Positions 11,502 to 22,925 of a stretch of 64,000 nucleotides of DNA are shown piece after piece. The DNA is taken from NCBI GenBank assembly GCA_020744425.1, contig JAGMUV010000001.1, forward strand, positions 3,658,001 to 3,722,000. Reading direction: 5' to 3'. The number at the start of each line of letters is the position of its first letter. The first letter of the stretch is position 1. The notes under the pieces are model-generated. The model saw only the letters and a program-made list of their open reading frames with translations, was not told where the DNA came from and ran no database searches. The translations under genes were made by a program, and so were the position numbers. Source of the DNA: Dactylonectria macrodidyma. Its lineage: Eukaryota; Ascomycota; Sordariomycetes; Hypocreales; Nectriaceae.

Positions 11502-13055
11502 ATGCAGTTATCGGCACTCGTCACTAGCACTCTGCTCGCTCTGGCACAGGCCAACTGCCAACCCAAGGGGCCCCTCACCATCCGGACCAACACCGGTACT
11601 TACACGGGCCTCCGGAATCCGGACTACCCCGCCGTCCGTGAGTTCCGCAACATCCCCTTCGCCAAACCCCCTATCGGCAGCCGCCGCTTCTTACCGCCGG
11701 AGCCGCTCCCGCCATCAACCAAGCACCACTACTCAACCCGCTTCCCGCCGTCGTGTCCGCAGTTCGTGGTCAACTCGGACACGTCATTCTGGAACCGTTA
11801 TGTGCCGTACCTGCTGATTGAGAATGGCAACCAAAACCACTCCAGCGGCCTCTCAGCTCAGACCTCGTCCGAGGACTGCCTCAGCCTTGCCATCTGGACC
11901 CCCTACGGCGTGGAGGCCGATGCCAAGCTCCCTGTTGCCTTCTTCATGACCGGCGGCGGCTTTGCAACCGGCGGCATTGAGATCCCCGGCCAGATTCCCG
12001 CAAGCTGGGTGAACCGCACCTCATCCCACATCGTCGTGACCATCAACTACCGTGCCAACATCTTCGGGTTCCCGAACGCGGCGGGCTTGGAGAGCCAGAA
12101 CCTCGGCATCCTCGACCAGCGCGCGGCCCTTGAGTGGGTAGCCGAAAACATTGATTCCTTCGGCGGCGACCCGGACTCCGTCGTCATCTGGGGACAGTCG
12201 GCCGGCTCCGAGAGCACCGACTACCACAACTTCGCCTATTGGGATAACCCCATCGTCAAAGCGTCCTACATGCAGTCGGGCACTTCGCTCAAGGCGCTCA
12301 GGACCCAGGACTACGCCCATACCAACTTTACCTTTGTCGCCAAGAACCTCGGCTGTGACTTTCCTGACGAACCGGTCGCCGAGCTCGAGTGTATGCGCCA
12401 GGTCCCCCAGACCATCATCACCAACTTCGTCGGCCAATACAGTGGCAAGCCCTCTATCACCTTCAGCCCCATCGCCGACGAGGTCATCATCTTCTCCAAC
12501 TACTCAGCCCGCGCCGCCGCGGGAAAGATCTCGCCCAACCCGGCCGTCATTGGCAACGCGGCCAATGAAGTCGCCAGTCTGGCCGCCTTCCCCGTCGCGA
12601 ACTTCACCGAGGGCCCGTGGCAGGCAGGCATCAATGCCCGTACCCTATCGGGCTGGGTCTGTCCCACGGCCAATACGAGCCGGCTCCGCAGGGCCGCCGG
12701 CCTCGTCACCTACCGCTACCAGTACGCCGGCAACTTCACCAACCAGAGCCCGCTCAACTGGCTCGGCGCGTACCACGCCAGCGACCTGGTCATGAACTTT
12801 GGCACGTACGGTTTCAATGCTGGCAACTCGAACAAACCCTCGGCGCTGCAGATCAAGACCAGCGAGGCGATGCAGGACCGCTTCTTCGCCTTTATGAAAG
12901 ACCCTGTCAACGGGCTCCGAGAGCTAGGCTGGGAACCATACGAGTATGGCTCCGATGTTGTCCGATTCGGCGCTGGTGTTGCCGTGTCGACCGTGAGCGG
13001 GTACGAGATTGACGGGCCTTGCTTCGGGAACGGAACATATGACTCGAGTCCATAG
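11502..13055 (+). CDS. Secreted type-B carboxylesterase/lipase (alpha/beta hydrolase, COesterase family)
   Basis: Intronless 517-residue protein, full length for the family. MQLSALVTSTLLALAQANC is a signal peptide. An N-terminal YTGLRNPDYPAVREFRNIPF gives the usual G...V..F.GIPYA region. The oxyanion GGG is at 151-153, the nucleophile elbow GQSAG has Ser233, the acid is Glu356 (GNAANEVASL, in place of the usual N.dEG) and the histidine is H425 (GAYHASDL). The cysteine pair around SEDCL (C126) is present. It should hydrolyse carboxylic esters outside the cell. It sits head to head with the CE5 esterase across 1.2 kb, so the pair could share control. GC-rich third positions make long antisense open frames, which are not genes. 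Confidence 0.95.
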   Translation: MQLSALVTSTLLALAQANCQPKGPLTIRTNTGTYTGLRNPDYPAVREFRNIPFAKPPIGSRRFLPPEPLPPSTKHHYSTRFPPSCPQFVVNSDTSFWNRYVPYLLIENGNQNHSSGLSAQTSSEDCLSLAIWTPYGVEADAKLPVAFFMTGGGFATGGIEIPGQIPASWVNRTSSHIVVTINYRANIFGFPNAAGLESQNLGILDQRAALEWVAENIDSFGGDPDSVVIWGQSAGSESTDYHNFAYWDNPIVKASYMQSGTSLKALRTQDYAHTNFTFVAKNLGCDFPDEPVAELECMRQVPQTIITNFVGQYSGKPSITFSPIADEVIIFSNYSARAAAGKISPNPAVIGNAANEVASLAAFPVANFTEGPWQAGINARTLSGWVCPTANTSRLRRAAGLVTYRYQYAGNFTNQSPLNWLGAYHASDLVMNFGTYGFNAGNSNKPSALQIKTSEAMQDRFFAFMKDPVNGLRELGWEPYEYGSDVVRFGAGVAVSTVSGYEIDGPCFGNGTYDSSP

Positions 13056-14404
13056 GTTAACCGCGCTGAACGAGTTACTCGGGGTTGAAGTTTGATGAAG
13101 ATCCCGACTCGCCCAACATGCCAGGCGCCTTGCACTCCGCAACAGACGGATTATAGAGCACGCGGCATTGCAGATATACTGCTTCGCACTTGTCTTAAGC
13201 AGATGAAGAGCATCGCCCGATCCTGCTTTTCCCACCTGATCTTGAGGTGGATTACACAGCGGCCGAAGGTCGTGGAAGAGTGGAGTCCCGAGCTATTAAC
13301 TGTCAGGAGGGACCCTAGGTCTATACATTTGGTGATATTACACATGATGAATCGGGTCCATACAGCCACGCCAGAATGTCATCGCTCCTCTATGTCAGCC
13401 TGAAGTCGAATTCTCATGATCAGCTGGTCGAGTTTGCCCATCACATGTAAACCGGCTTGGTCACTTCGAGGTCGAGGGATGCCACCAGCACTTGCTACAT
13501 ATTAGCATCGCGTCTTAACGGCTAAAGCAAATTTCAAATCGGCACCTTGGCGTGAAGATCATCGGTGAGTGGCGGTGGCGTGTATATTAAGATAACTCAA
13601 ATTAACAAACCATATCGTCATAAGGGTCAGTAATTTTCTGCCAACTTAGTGTGTCTGTGCAACAGGAAAAAACAAGCGTTTTTTCGTTTTCTTAGCGGCA
13701 GCGCGATAAGTTAGTTAGCTTCATTAGAGCGGGGATGAACATGGAAAAAGAAAACACGCGCTTTTAATACACTTCTTTTGCTAGCTAGACTTGGCCTGTA
13801 CAGTTTGCTTGGCCTAACAATATGACAGAGGTTACTCGATGCATTATTCTTGTACCTAGAGGCTTTATGACCAAATCTAGCATTCCGACTAATTAGTAAG
13901 CGGCTCTGCTACGTATTCGATAAATGTGCCTCCTTTCCTCACACCTTTCGTCAGCCGCAAACCGAGGAGCGAGCCACTCTGCACCAAACTGACCTGTGCA
14001 GACCGTAATTGGGCGGAAGTAAGACTATTTTAGCTTCCCGACTGAGTGGCGCTAGCGAGTCATACTGGCGTGTCTTGCGCAGCGTGCGATAAGCCAGGTC
14101 TCAGCCAGGTCTCAGCCAGGTCTCAGCCATGGACACTAGTTATCTATCATTTTTGCTGCCCGTCTCGGAACAGGTTATTTAGAGGCATGAGCCGGCCACC
14201 TTTGGTGTCCCGGCCCAGACTTGGTGAGTCTGCACAACCCCCATAGGATTACAAACTCCTTCGCCCCAACGTTCGATGCATTCCCGTTCCGTCAAACAGC
14301 CAAGACACTTAAGTCGTTAAGACATCCCTCTGAGCACTCCGGAGGAGAACGAGGGACGGTCGTATGTACGTCGTTTCACTGCAGATATACTCATTAGCCA
14401 GCAC
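13056..14404. other. Intergenic region with a duplicated block
   Basis: No gene recognised. Contains the block at about 13345-13685 that is repeated at about 48285-48590, and a triple tandem repeat of about 11 bp (CAGGTCTCAGC) at 14095-14130. The last few hundred bases are the upstream region of the PTH11-like gene. Confidence 0.55.
13345..13685 (+). repeat. Segmental duplication, copy 1 (partner 48285-48590)
   Basis: Shared anchors in the same order and orientation: CACGCCAGAATGTCA, GATCAGCTGGTCGAGTTT, CCCATCACATGTAAA, CCTTGGCGTGAAGATC, GGCGTGCATAT/GGCGTGTATAT, ACTCAAATTAA and GTGCAACA(C/G)GAAAA. Not AT-rich, so not obviously RIPped. Both copies lie close to a PTH11-like gene (upstream of the intact one, downstream of the broken one). 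Confidence 0.7.
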
Positions 14405-15762
14405 ATGAGTCGGGCCCGCAGAATGAAAAACCAAGAGCCGCTACTTTTTAACGTCACCATCGCGTTCCTAGTCCTCGCTTGGATCGCTGTTGGCCTGCGA
14501 GTCTACTGCCGAACAATTGTCATACGATCGTTTGGTACCGATGACAAATTAATGGTCTTCACCGTTGTACGTGCCTCCTACGGGCTTCTGACGCCACATA
14601 CCGATCTCTTGATTATATTGACAATGTGTAGTTCGCATTCACCGGTTTCCTCATGGGCCATATAGTCGGACTAGCGCACGGCATGGGACAACGCGATGAA
14701 GATGTCACACCAGAAAACAAAGAGGTAGCCTACAAGGTATCTGCCCGTCGCTACACTAGGCCATTCCCTGGTAGCGCCGCCCCTTTACTCACAGCGTCTA
14801 CGACAGTGCTGGTTCATTTGTGAGATGTTCAACATAACGTCGGCTACCGTCCTGAAAATATCCGTCGGTTTCTTCCTGTTGCGCGTAGCTACCAGTGCCT
14901 GGCACATCTGGTTCCTTCGCATCCTCATGACCGGGACAGGTCTATTCGGCGCTGTTTACTTGATCATGATTGTCTTTCAATGCTTCCCTGTTCAAACATA
15001 CTGGGAAGAAGGACCAAGAACACCAGGGAAATGTTGGGATGATAAGATCATGTATATCCTTACTATTATGGCACAAAGCCTTAATACCGCGGCTGACTGG
15101 TGCTTTGGCACTCTCCCCTTTTTCATTGTCCACTCAATGAGTTTGCCCATGAAGTCAAAGATCCTTATCGCATGTGTTCTTGGCTTTGCTGCTATGTAAG
15201 TAGCTACCCATTCCCGTCTATAGGAGCATTGATAGGAGCTGAGTGGGCATATAGTGGGAGCGTAGCGACTATCGTTCGGGCATTCTACATCCCCACGCTC
15301 TTGGAACACGAGGATTTCTTATGTTAGTATATACTAAGCCTAAGGTCTCGTTGCAAACTTACCAGCTGATCCCTCCTATCAGATAAGACAACAAGATTCT
15401 CGGTCTGGAGCGTTGTCGAGCCTGGAGTTGGAATCACAGCGGCTTGTATCGTGACCCTCCGACCGCTCTATCAACTCGTCTGCTACAGAACAGGCCTCTC
15501 CTCTAATGGGCCAGAAAACGTACAATGGCGCAACCGACACTGTGGGAGGCCAAGAAACGAGACCGAACGTCTGAGGAACCTTGAGCAAGGCACTTCGGTG
15601 GGGGGGGAACGGTCTAGGTCTCTACTAAAGTCCTTAACCTCTAGCACTAACGCCGGGAGCGAAAGCAGGAATCGAGACTTAGAAACACCCTTGACCAGAG
15701 AATCTCAGCCTGCGTTTGTTATACAGCCGCGCGGAGAAGCGGTGTTGAATACAACAGCGTGA
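14405..15762 (+). CDS. PTH11/SAT4-type rhodopsin-domain integral membrane protein, 5 exons
   Basis: Exons 14405-14566, 14632-14736, 14795-15195, 15255-15322 and 15383-15762; four GT-AG introns of 58-65 nt; 371 residues. The N-terminus (FNVTIAFLVLAWIAVGLRVY) is the first membrane segment, followed by the family's G.DD motif (FGTDDKLMVF), the GMGQ loop, ICEMFNITSATVLKISVGFF, a segment ending CFPVQTYWE, the Trp/Cys loop (GKCWDDKIMY), further membrane helices, ATIVRAFYIPTL and the last helix VWSVVEPGVGITAACIVTLRPLY. A hydrophilic tail of about 100 residues follows. For exon 4 I used the acceptor ending at 15254, because the nearer AG at 15223 gives a stop. In fungi these are plasma-membrane proteins with 7 helices; a few act as receptors for surface or host cues, most are uncharacterised. 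It carries no CFEM domain. No frame damage seen. Confidence 0.88.
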
Positions 15763-16069
15763 GAGACGGATAAGACGATTCTATTAATAGCACCTAGTTC
15801 AGCTCTTTCTAAAACTTGCCGATTCACAAGAATGACGCGCCAGTAGATTTGAAAGAGTTTGACTAGGTTGGTTGAATTATTTAATGTACAGTGGGGGTGC
15901 GAAAGTTACAATACATCCGGGTTCAACCCGGTGTTACTATACCTTTACGACAAGATAGATTCACTTTTAATTAATTCTAATAAAATCAAATAAATATCAA
16001 ATAAATATTTATTTATATTAATTTATAGCATTTTAAATAGTGTTTTTAATAGTATCTTTAATATTTAGT
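15763..16069. other. Transition from gene island to RIPped block
   Basis: Downstream flank of the PTH11-like gene; composition falls to AT-rich at about 15960. No gene seen. Confidence 0.6.
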
Positions 16070-17629
16070 ATACTAGCTCTTTGCGCTGTTGAAACCGCTG
16101 TTCGGACTTTTGTTTCTGCGCTGCCGCGTTCCTCGTTGCCGCGTTTCTGTATCACGTGTTTGCATTGCTTGAGTTGTCTTGAGACGAAGGACTCGATTGA
16201 TTGGTCGACCTAGTTACAGATAGACTCTTATCCCTCCTCCCTTAACCACCAGGAACCAACCTTCCTCCGCCAAATCCTTCAACCCATCGCAGTCGATGTC
16301 AGAGGCGACCGCAGCAGGATTCCCTTGGTTTCCAACGCGTCAGTCGTTTTGCGCGTTGATGATGGCTACGTTTCTTATAACTTGTATCATCCACCCCTCA
16401 TTAATATCAGCTAGCGACTCGAAGAACGCTATTTCTTCTAAGGATATTTCAGATGCTTACTTCATTACTAGTCGCCTTAAGAAGTATCGTTCGTTTTTAA
16501 TCTAGTTCTTGAATCATTAGTTACTTCTAAAGAGGCGCAGTCTTAAGAACACCTTAGTCTTAAAGATCGCTAAAGTGACTTATTTACTATTAGAGAGTTA
16601 CTAGGTCTTAATAGTTCTAGTTTCTTTAAGACTATATCTTACTATTATAGCCTTTAGTTTATTAAGGGTTTCTATATCCTTATTAAGCTTAGTATTTAGA
16701 TTATATATAGAGAGAGTATAGTAGCTACTAAAACCTAAGTTATTAAGAGCGTAGAGTGTATTACGCTAAATATTCATTATAGTATTTATTATAAGTCGGT
16801 TAGATCGCGAAGAGCTTAAAAATAACGCTAATCTTTAATAAGTTAGTCTTTAATGAGTTAAATTGCGATCTGGAATTGTAAAGAGGTAACTGAATTGCGA
16901 CTTGGAACTGCGACGAGCTTGGAATGCGACGAAGTGATGCAGAGCCCTCACGGGGCCTTTATCGCATGACGATTTTGCCTTCCGACATCTAGCTTTTCTA
17001 TCTAGCTTTTCTATCTAGCTTTCCAGCTGCTTAACGCATCTCGAAGGGTTGATTGGGACAGCAAAGCTTGTACCCTGATGCAGTAGAAACTCTAGTCATT
17101 CTGAGTTGCTGTTGCCTTAGGCTTGGGTTTTGGGCCCTCACACTGTTATTCACTATTAGTGGTTTTTTTTGTTTTTTTTTACTGTTTAACCTCTGGCCCC
17201 TCTCTGAGTGTGCGCTGCTAAAGGACCATAACCTTAATACTAGCTCTTTGCGCATACTATAGCCTGCATCCTGCACTTTATTAAAAAGATTAGGTTTTAT
17301 AGTACTTCTAGCTTAATCTCTTCTTATAGCTCTATTGCGGCTTTAATAAGCTACTGCTTTGCTTTATCTATTTTTAATATTTATAAAAGCTTAGGGTTAA
17401 AAACTGCTTATAGATTTTTAATAGGATTAAAATCCGGGCTATAGAATGGCTAGTCTATAACTTTAGCGCGCCTGTTCTTATACTATTCTAATAGTCAGTT
17501 TATTATTAATTATAAGTAAAAAAGTAGTGAATTATTATACTAAAAGCGGCTATTTCTAGTTATAATTTGAGGAAGGTATTACTATAAGCATTTAAGCAGA
17601 ACTCGTACTATAATATTACTGTTAAATAT
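16030..17629 (-). mobile_element. RIPped Tc1/mariner (DDE) transposase remnant, split by the 1.1-kb repeat
   Basis: Minus-strand decoding of 17629-17251 gives an acidic-residue context of the DDE core (NNS... then NRRAKVID.PFYSPDFNPIKN), matching the IDWPP.SPDLNPIEN.W hallmark with Trp codons changed to stops, followed by the helical C-terminus. The last residues (A..AK..YTKY, stop) continue at 16083-16030 on the other side of the inserted 1.1-kb element. The N-terminal half should lie beyond the copia insertion, at 43153 onward, but I could not recognise motifs there. Confidence 0.65.
16084..17236. mobile_element. 1.1-kb dispersed repeat, copy 2, with 14-bp target duplication
   Basis: Homologous over its length to 5943-7036 but much less mutated. 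Flanked by ATACTAGCTCTTTG at 16070-16083 and 17237-17250, within the mariner transposase, so the target site is known. Contains only three 13-bp minisatellite units. Minus-strand decayed frame includes SLEEIAFFESLADINEGWMI and nearby NVAIINAQND. Not recognised; no terminal inverted repeats seen. Confidence 0.65.
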
Positions 17630-17797
17630 TAGGATGTAAAAATTGTATATTCTATGCTTACTGCTTATGCCTTAAGGTTTTAGAGTAAGCTTTATATACT
17701 CTTTCTCTTCTATATAGAATCAGCTAGAAGCTAATTACTAAGCCTTATAGCAATAGGTGGCAATAGGTAGCAACTTTCGCCTCTAATGTATTTAACA
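17630..17797 (-). repeat. 3' LTR of copia-BC
   Basis: Reverse complement of the copia-A LTR: starts TGTTAAATATT, ends ATTTAACA on the plus strand, 168 bp, with heavy transition mutations relative to 18499-18675. A purine-rich tract (minus: GAATCTGAGGGAGTG) adjoins it at 17798-17812. Confidence 0.8.
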
Positions 17798-18498
17798 CAC
17801 TCCCTCAGATTCAATAACTTCTTATTAAGTTTAAAGCCCTTCTTTATCTTTCTAAAGCCTTTTCCTAACGTCTTCTAATCTAAGTTAATATAAAAAGCGG
17901 TTCTATTTTCTAGCTAGAAGTGCTTTTATTAGGCTATTTATGACTATATCTATTAATTTAATATATGTAATTTGCATTTTCCTTCTTTAAATCTCTTATT
18001 TAAATTAGTAATTATAGATATTAATATATTATAACTTAGTTTTTAAAATAGCTATTTTAGCTATTATAAGGTTAATAGTCTAAGTATTATTATAGTTAAT
18101 CTAGATAGTTAAGTTATTTAGTTAACCTATTAGCTCTTTAAGCAGTTAGTTTATATTAGAGGTCATTAAGTAGTAGAAGTATAAGCTTATAGCTTATATA
18201 AGGATATTCTTATAAAGAATAATAAAGTAAGGGGTATATGAAGATAAGAGTGTTTTATCCGAAGATAGTGTATTATAGTTTATACTGATAGTGTATGATT
18301 CTATTATATGAGAAAATAAGCCCTAGGGGTAGTCCTTCTTTTATAGACAAATTGAGCCAGCAAATATGTAGTCACTAAGACATAAGGTATACCATTAAAA
18401 AGCCCAAGAATTCAACCATTTAGTGGTATTATTTTTGTAATTATATATTAAGGAAATGCCAAGATATTTTGATTTCAAATCACGGAGGAATTAAAAGC

Positions 18499-18675
18499 TG
18501 TCAGATATGTCAGAGGCGAAAGTTGCCACCTGTTGCCACCTATTGCCACGAGGCTTAGCAATCAGCTTCTATCTGATTCTATATAGAAGAGAAAGAGTAT
18601 ATAAAGCTTGCTCTAAAACCTCAAGGCATAGGCGGCAGGCATAGAATACACAATTTTTCACCCTAATATTTGATA
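18499..18675 (+). repeat. 5' LTR of copia-A
   Basis: TGTCAGATATGTCAGAGGCG ... ATATTTGATA (CA end changed to TA). Contains a TATATAA box at 18598-18604. Differences from the 3' LTR are transitions. Confidence 0.85.
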
Positions 18676-21600
18676 ATTAAGAGTCTTACTGCCTTAACCC
18701 ATTTTAATATCTTTAAGAATCCCTCTATTATATCTTTAATACTGAATGGAAAATCCTAGAAAGAAGGTCTTATGGCTACTCTTATAAAACCTGGGGACTT
18801 CCCGGACTGGGAGTACGAATTCCTTCTTTAGGTTGACCTTCTAGGTCTGTAATAGCACCTCAAAAGGAAGATTTTCCTTAAAGAGGAACCGGCCTTCCTA
18901 GATATCAGAAGACGTAAATACACTAAGATAATAGCAGTATAACGGACCATTCGATCAGAAACACCTAAGACTGAAGGGACTAATTCAGATAATATACAGG
19001 AGATAACTAATAGAACATAGTCTCTATCTGACCTAACTGAATAAGGTCAGAAGAGCTTCTAATAGGACCTCTCTTTCTATTAGCTTTAAGAAAAGTCATT
19101 AGAAAGACAGAGGAAGTCTCTAAGAACCCTCTAAGACTGGATTATCCGAACTATCTCTCCTAAATACATCCAGACCTATTATTAGCCGCGTAAGTCGATT
19201 TATAAATAGTATTACAATCTCCGTGCTAGGTGCGGGAGGTCGGAAGCAGATGAAATATGAGATGCTTAAAACACATACTTAACCCTTATGAAAACACCTC
19301 TAAAAACCGCAACTTAAGCACTCAAATGGTTAGAAGAGTAGGAGGAAGCCTTGGCTAAAGGATAATAACAAAAGGTCCCTAAGACCCTCTTTTGCAGCTC
19401 CTAGGTATATAACTTCTTTAATATCTCTTTATAACTTCTCCTTGCCTGAATAGCAGCCTATAAAATTAGCTAATAAAACCTGATCTAAGATGAATCTCTT
19501 ATCTATTGAGATCTAGCGAACGCCTTCTGAAATAAGCTTAAAAATGCAGAGGCCTTATAGGGCCTAGGTCGTATAGGAAATTTCTCCTAAGGTGCATTCT
19601 TTATAAGCTTTACTAGGGAGGACTCCTAGGATGATGAACTAGAGGATGCTCGTATTATTAAAGGTCAGTACCGTTCTCTAAAGAAGGAAGGGCAAAGGAC
19701 GAAGCGCTAGAGGCTTCTTAAAGAATAGGATAAATGCCTAGCATGCGGCCTACCCTATGTCCTTAAGAAATGCTTCTATGTTTTTCTAAATATAGCTTGG
19801 AAAGGGTTTAGGCCTTAAGAAAAATTTCAGATAAAAGTAAAAGAAGCCCTCGAAGAAGACTTAGACCTATAGGCATAAGTAAAAGCTCTCACTCAGAAAA
19901 AGTCTAAGATCTCACTAAAACAAGCCATCGAAGACACCTCTGACTAATAACTATATAGCCGGCTTATTGCTAAAGTCAATGCCGCATTTGCCGCTCAGAG
20001 CAATGACTATCCCTTACGAAAATCTCAAATCCTAGACCCCAGAACAACAATCTCAATCACAAATGACCCCAATCGACTAGCTAGTCTCCAGCCGGCCCTT
20101 CTAAGTGACTTTATCTAGTCAGGTAACCGAAAGTTACTAATTTTAGGATATAGAATAATGATAGTCAGGCTAATAAGAACTTAAGCACTATTACTTAAAG
20201 ATATAGCCTACTGTCCCTGACTCCTTATAACTCTAGTCTCCTTACGTTAGCTACGGAAGAAAGGATTCTATTAGGATAATAGCCGAGATCTAACGACCCT
20301 CTGCCATTCTGATCAAACGATTGCCTATACGATTAAGGACCTATATGGTTAATATGTTATTATATACTAACCGGCAGAGATAACCCTAGCGGCTTGGGCA
20401 GCCTATAAGTTCACTTTATATATAAAGAGGGCTCCCTTAGTAAGAGAAGCTATACACTAGTATAACCGCCTAGGGCATCCAGGACCATAAGCTTTTGAAT
20501 ACTTCGTCTTAGTATCTTAGGGGATGCGAATTCGAGGACCAATAATAGTCGAATATAACGCCTATAGCCTATTAAAGATCAAGAGATAAGTCAGACAGGC
20601 TCTAAGGCAGTCTAGCCAGATAGCCAGTAAACGTATTGCTATCGATTTCTATGACTATAAAGAAGGCATAGGTGGCTATACCTTATAGATACTACTTACC
20701 TGCTGATTAACTGGTTATATTTAGGATTATTACTTTATAATTCGGATAATGGAGGCTATTATAGTAGTCTTTAAATCCTTCTTTAAATACTTAGAAGTTT
20801 AATATAATATTAAGGTTAAAGTTATCGAATATAATAATAAGATTATAGAAGTTAAACCATAAGTCAGAAACTTCCTATAGAATAGAGCTATTATTATCGA
20901 GCCCTTAGCACTGTATAGCCAAGCCTAAAACGGTGGTGCTGAATGCTCAGGGGGTGTGATTAAAGATAAGGAAAGAGCCATACGAACAGGCTCTAAGCTC
21001 CCTTACTAGCTATGGCTAGAAATCAGTAAAATAGCAGTTTATTTATATAACCGAACGCCAAATTATAAATCAGGCTAGAAAACACTATATAATTAACTAT
21101 ATACTATAATAGCCAGAGCCAGAGGAATTCTATAACCAGTAAAACAGCCTGACTAAACACATCTAAGGGCATTTAGTTATAAAGCCTATGCTATGACCCC
21201 TAAGGCATAATAAAAGCTTAACCGTAAGATGCGGCTCAAACCGAAAGGATGGATCGGCTTCTTAGTTGGATATAGATCCTCGAATATCTACAGGATCTGG
21301 ATCCTGATAATCAATCGGATAATCAGTACCCGAGACGTCATTTTTAATGAAGACGAGGGCTATAACGGAGACTAGAAAAACTTTAAGGATGACCTCTTAG
21401 AGGCAGACTTAGAAGAAATCGCACGAATTGCATCCCTCTAACCAGACGAACCAATTAATCAGCCAGAAGCTGAAGATTCTATTAAAATAGCTTTTCCTAA
21501 AGAAGAAGATGAACTCATACCGAACCATTTCATTATAGCAATTGACGAAATCTTATAAGCAAAGAGGGCAGAATACGAAGACTTCCTTACGCCTCTAGAT

Positions 21601-22370
21601 ATACCACTATCTGCCCTACTCGCACAATTACCTCAAAATGTGTTAGAATAAGGGAGCAGAACTATTACATAATAAGCAGCTTTTCTAACTAGAACTAAAT
21701 CTCCTATACAAATCTTAATAGAATGGAAGATCTATAAAGGAGTAAAAGTGTATAAAAATGCACTACTTCTAGCACTAATAAAGCATTAAGATCTCATAGG
21801 ACATCTATTAGGAAACCTCTTCCAGAAGGCTAAAGAAATCCATCTTTAAAGTCATAAGGAAATGAGGTTATAGACTGAGATCCGAGCTAAGGACCCTCGA
21901 GCATCTGATCGACAGGTCCTAGGCTATATATAGGTATACGTCTATAAAACAGATAAACACGGTTACTTTCAGAAATACAAGGCCCGGCTAGTGGTTCGAG
22001 GAGACCAATAAGCAAAAGGGAAGCTGCAAGACACATACGCAGCTACCTTAGCCAGAAGGTCCTTTCAGACCTTAATAGCTATTATAGCAAAGTTTAATCT
22101 AGAAATGGTCTAATACGATGTAGTTAATGCATTCGTACATGCCCCAATTAATCAAGACATCTTCATGCAGATGCCTCCTAGCTATAAGAAGGCAGGAACT
22201 ATCCTAAAGCTTAACAAAGCTCTATATAGACTGAGAGTCTCCCCCTTACTGTGGCAGAAGGAGCTTTCTAGGACCCTCTTAGAACTAGGCTATAAACCAG
22301 TTCTACATAAGCCTTGCTGCTTTAGAAAAGAAGGAATCCTCTTCTTCATATATATCGATAATATCATTCT

Positions 22371-22824
22371 TGTGACGGTCAAGGTTCCCAACGTAGTAAA
22401 CCGTAACCCGACTGGTTTATGTTGGCAGCTGAAACGGGGCGTAACGTACTGAGCGTAGGGTGGCGAATCACGTCTGATAATGTCAAGAAGTATTCTTGAG
22501 TAATCAAATTGTATTGAAAGCTGGAGAGCTATCTGGACATAGGGAAGTGGGAATGAGTGAAGCTATATATACTATTCTGGTCTGCTTGGTCAATCGTGGC
22601 CGAACGTGCTCTTGTTCGACCATTTAAGGTTAAGGTTTCAATGGGAGCGATGGAGCGCGAGGAGCGTTGCTCCCTCGTTCCCATCGCTCCTGTCGCTCCA
22701 TCGCTCCTTCCCTGATTCGCCCGTGAGGCTGACTCATCAGCCTCGCCGCTTGGTTCTCAAGGTCCAAGGGTTTTGCCACCCTTCGCCACTTGGTCCCTTG
22801 GACGCCTTAGCTTGGGTCGTGACA
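22371..22824 (-). repeat. 3' LTR of the chromovirus
   Basis: 454 bp, identical in sequence to 28927-29380. Adjacent on the internal side is the polypurine tract. In the plus orientation it lies directly upstream of the antisense gene at 22926 and could supply its promoter (inference). Confidence 0.97.
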
Positions 22825-22830
22825 CGATGT

Positions 22831-22840
22831 CTCCCTCCCA
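22831..22840 (-). other. Polypurine tract of the chromovirus
   Basis: TGGGAGGGAG on the minus strand, 6 bases before the 3' LTR; the position expected for plus-strand DNA priming. Confidence 0.7.
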
Positions 22841-22925
22841 ATGGTCTTGTCCTCAAGGCCGTAGCTCCCCACTTGTGTTGGTTCGTCAAATTTCCTTTCC
22901 TTCGTCCTGTCATCATGCTGACAGT

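Noticed and set aside
12151..12795. 214-codon open frame within the carboxylesterase
   Set aside because: Pro/Ser/Arg-rich out-of-frame reading of a GC-rich gene; the true frame has the complete catalytic triad.
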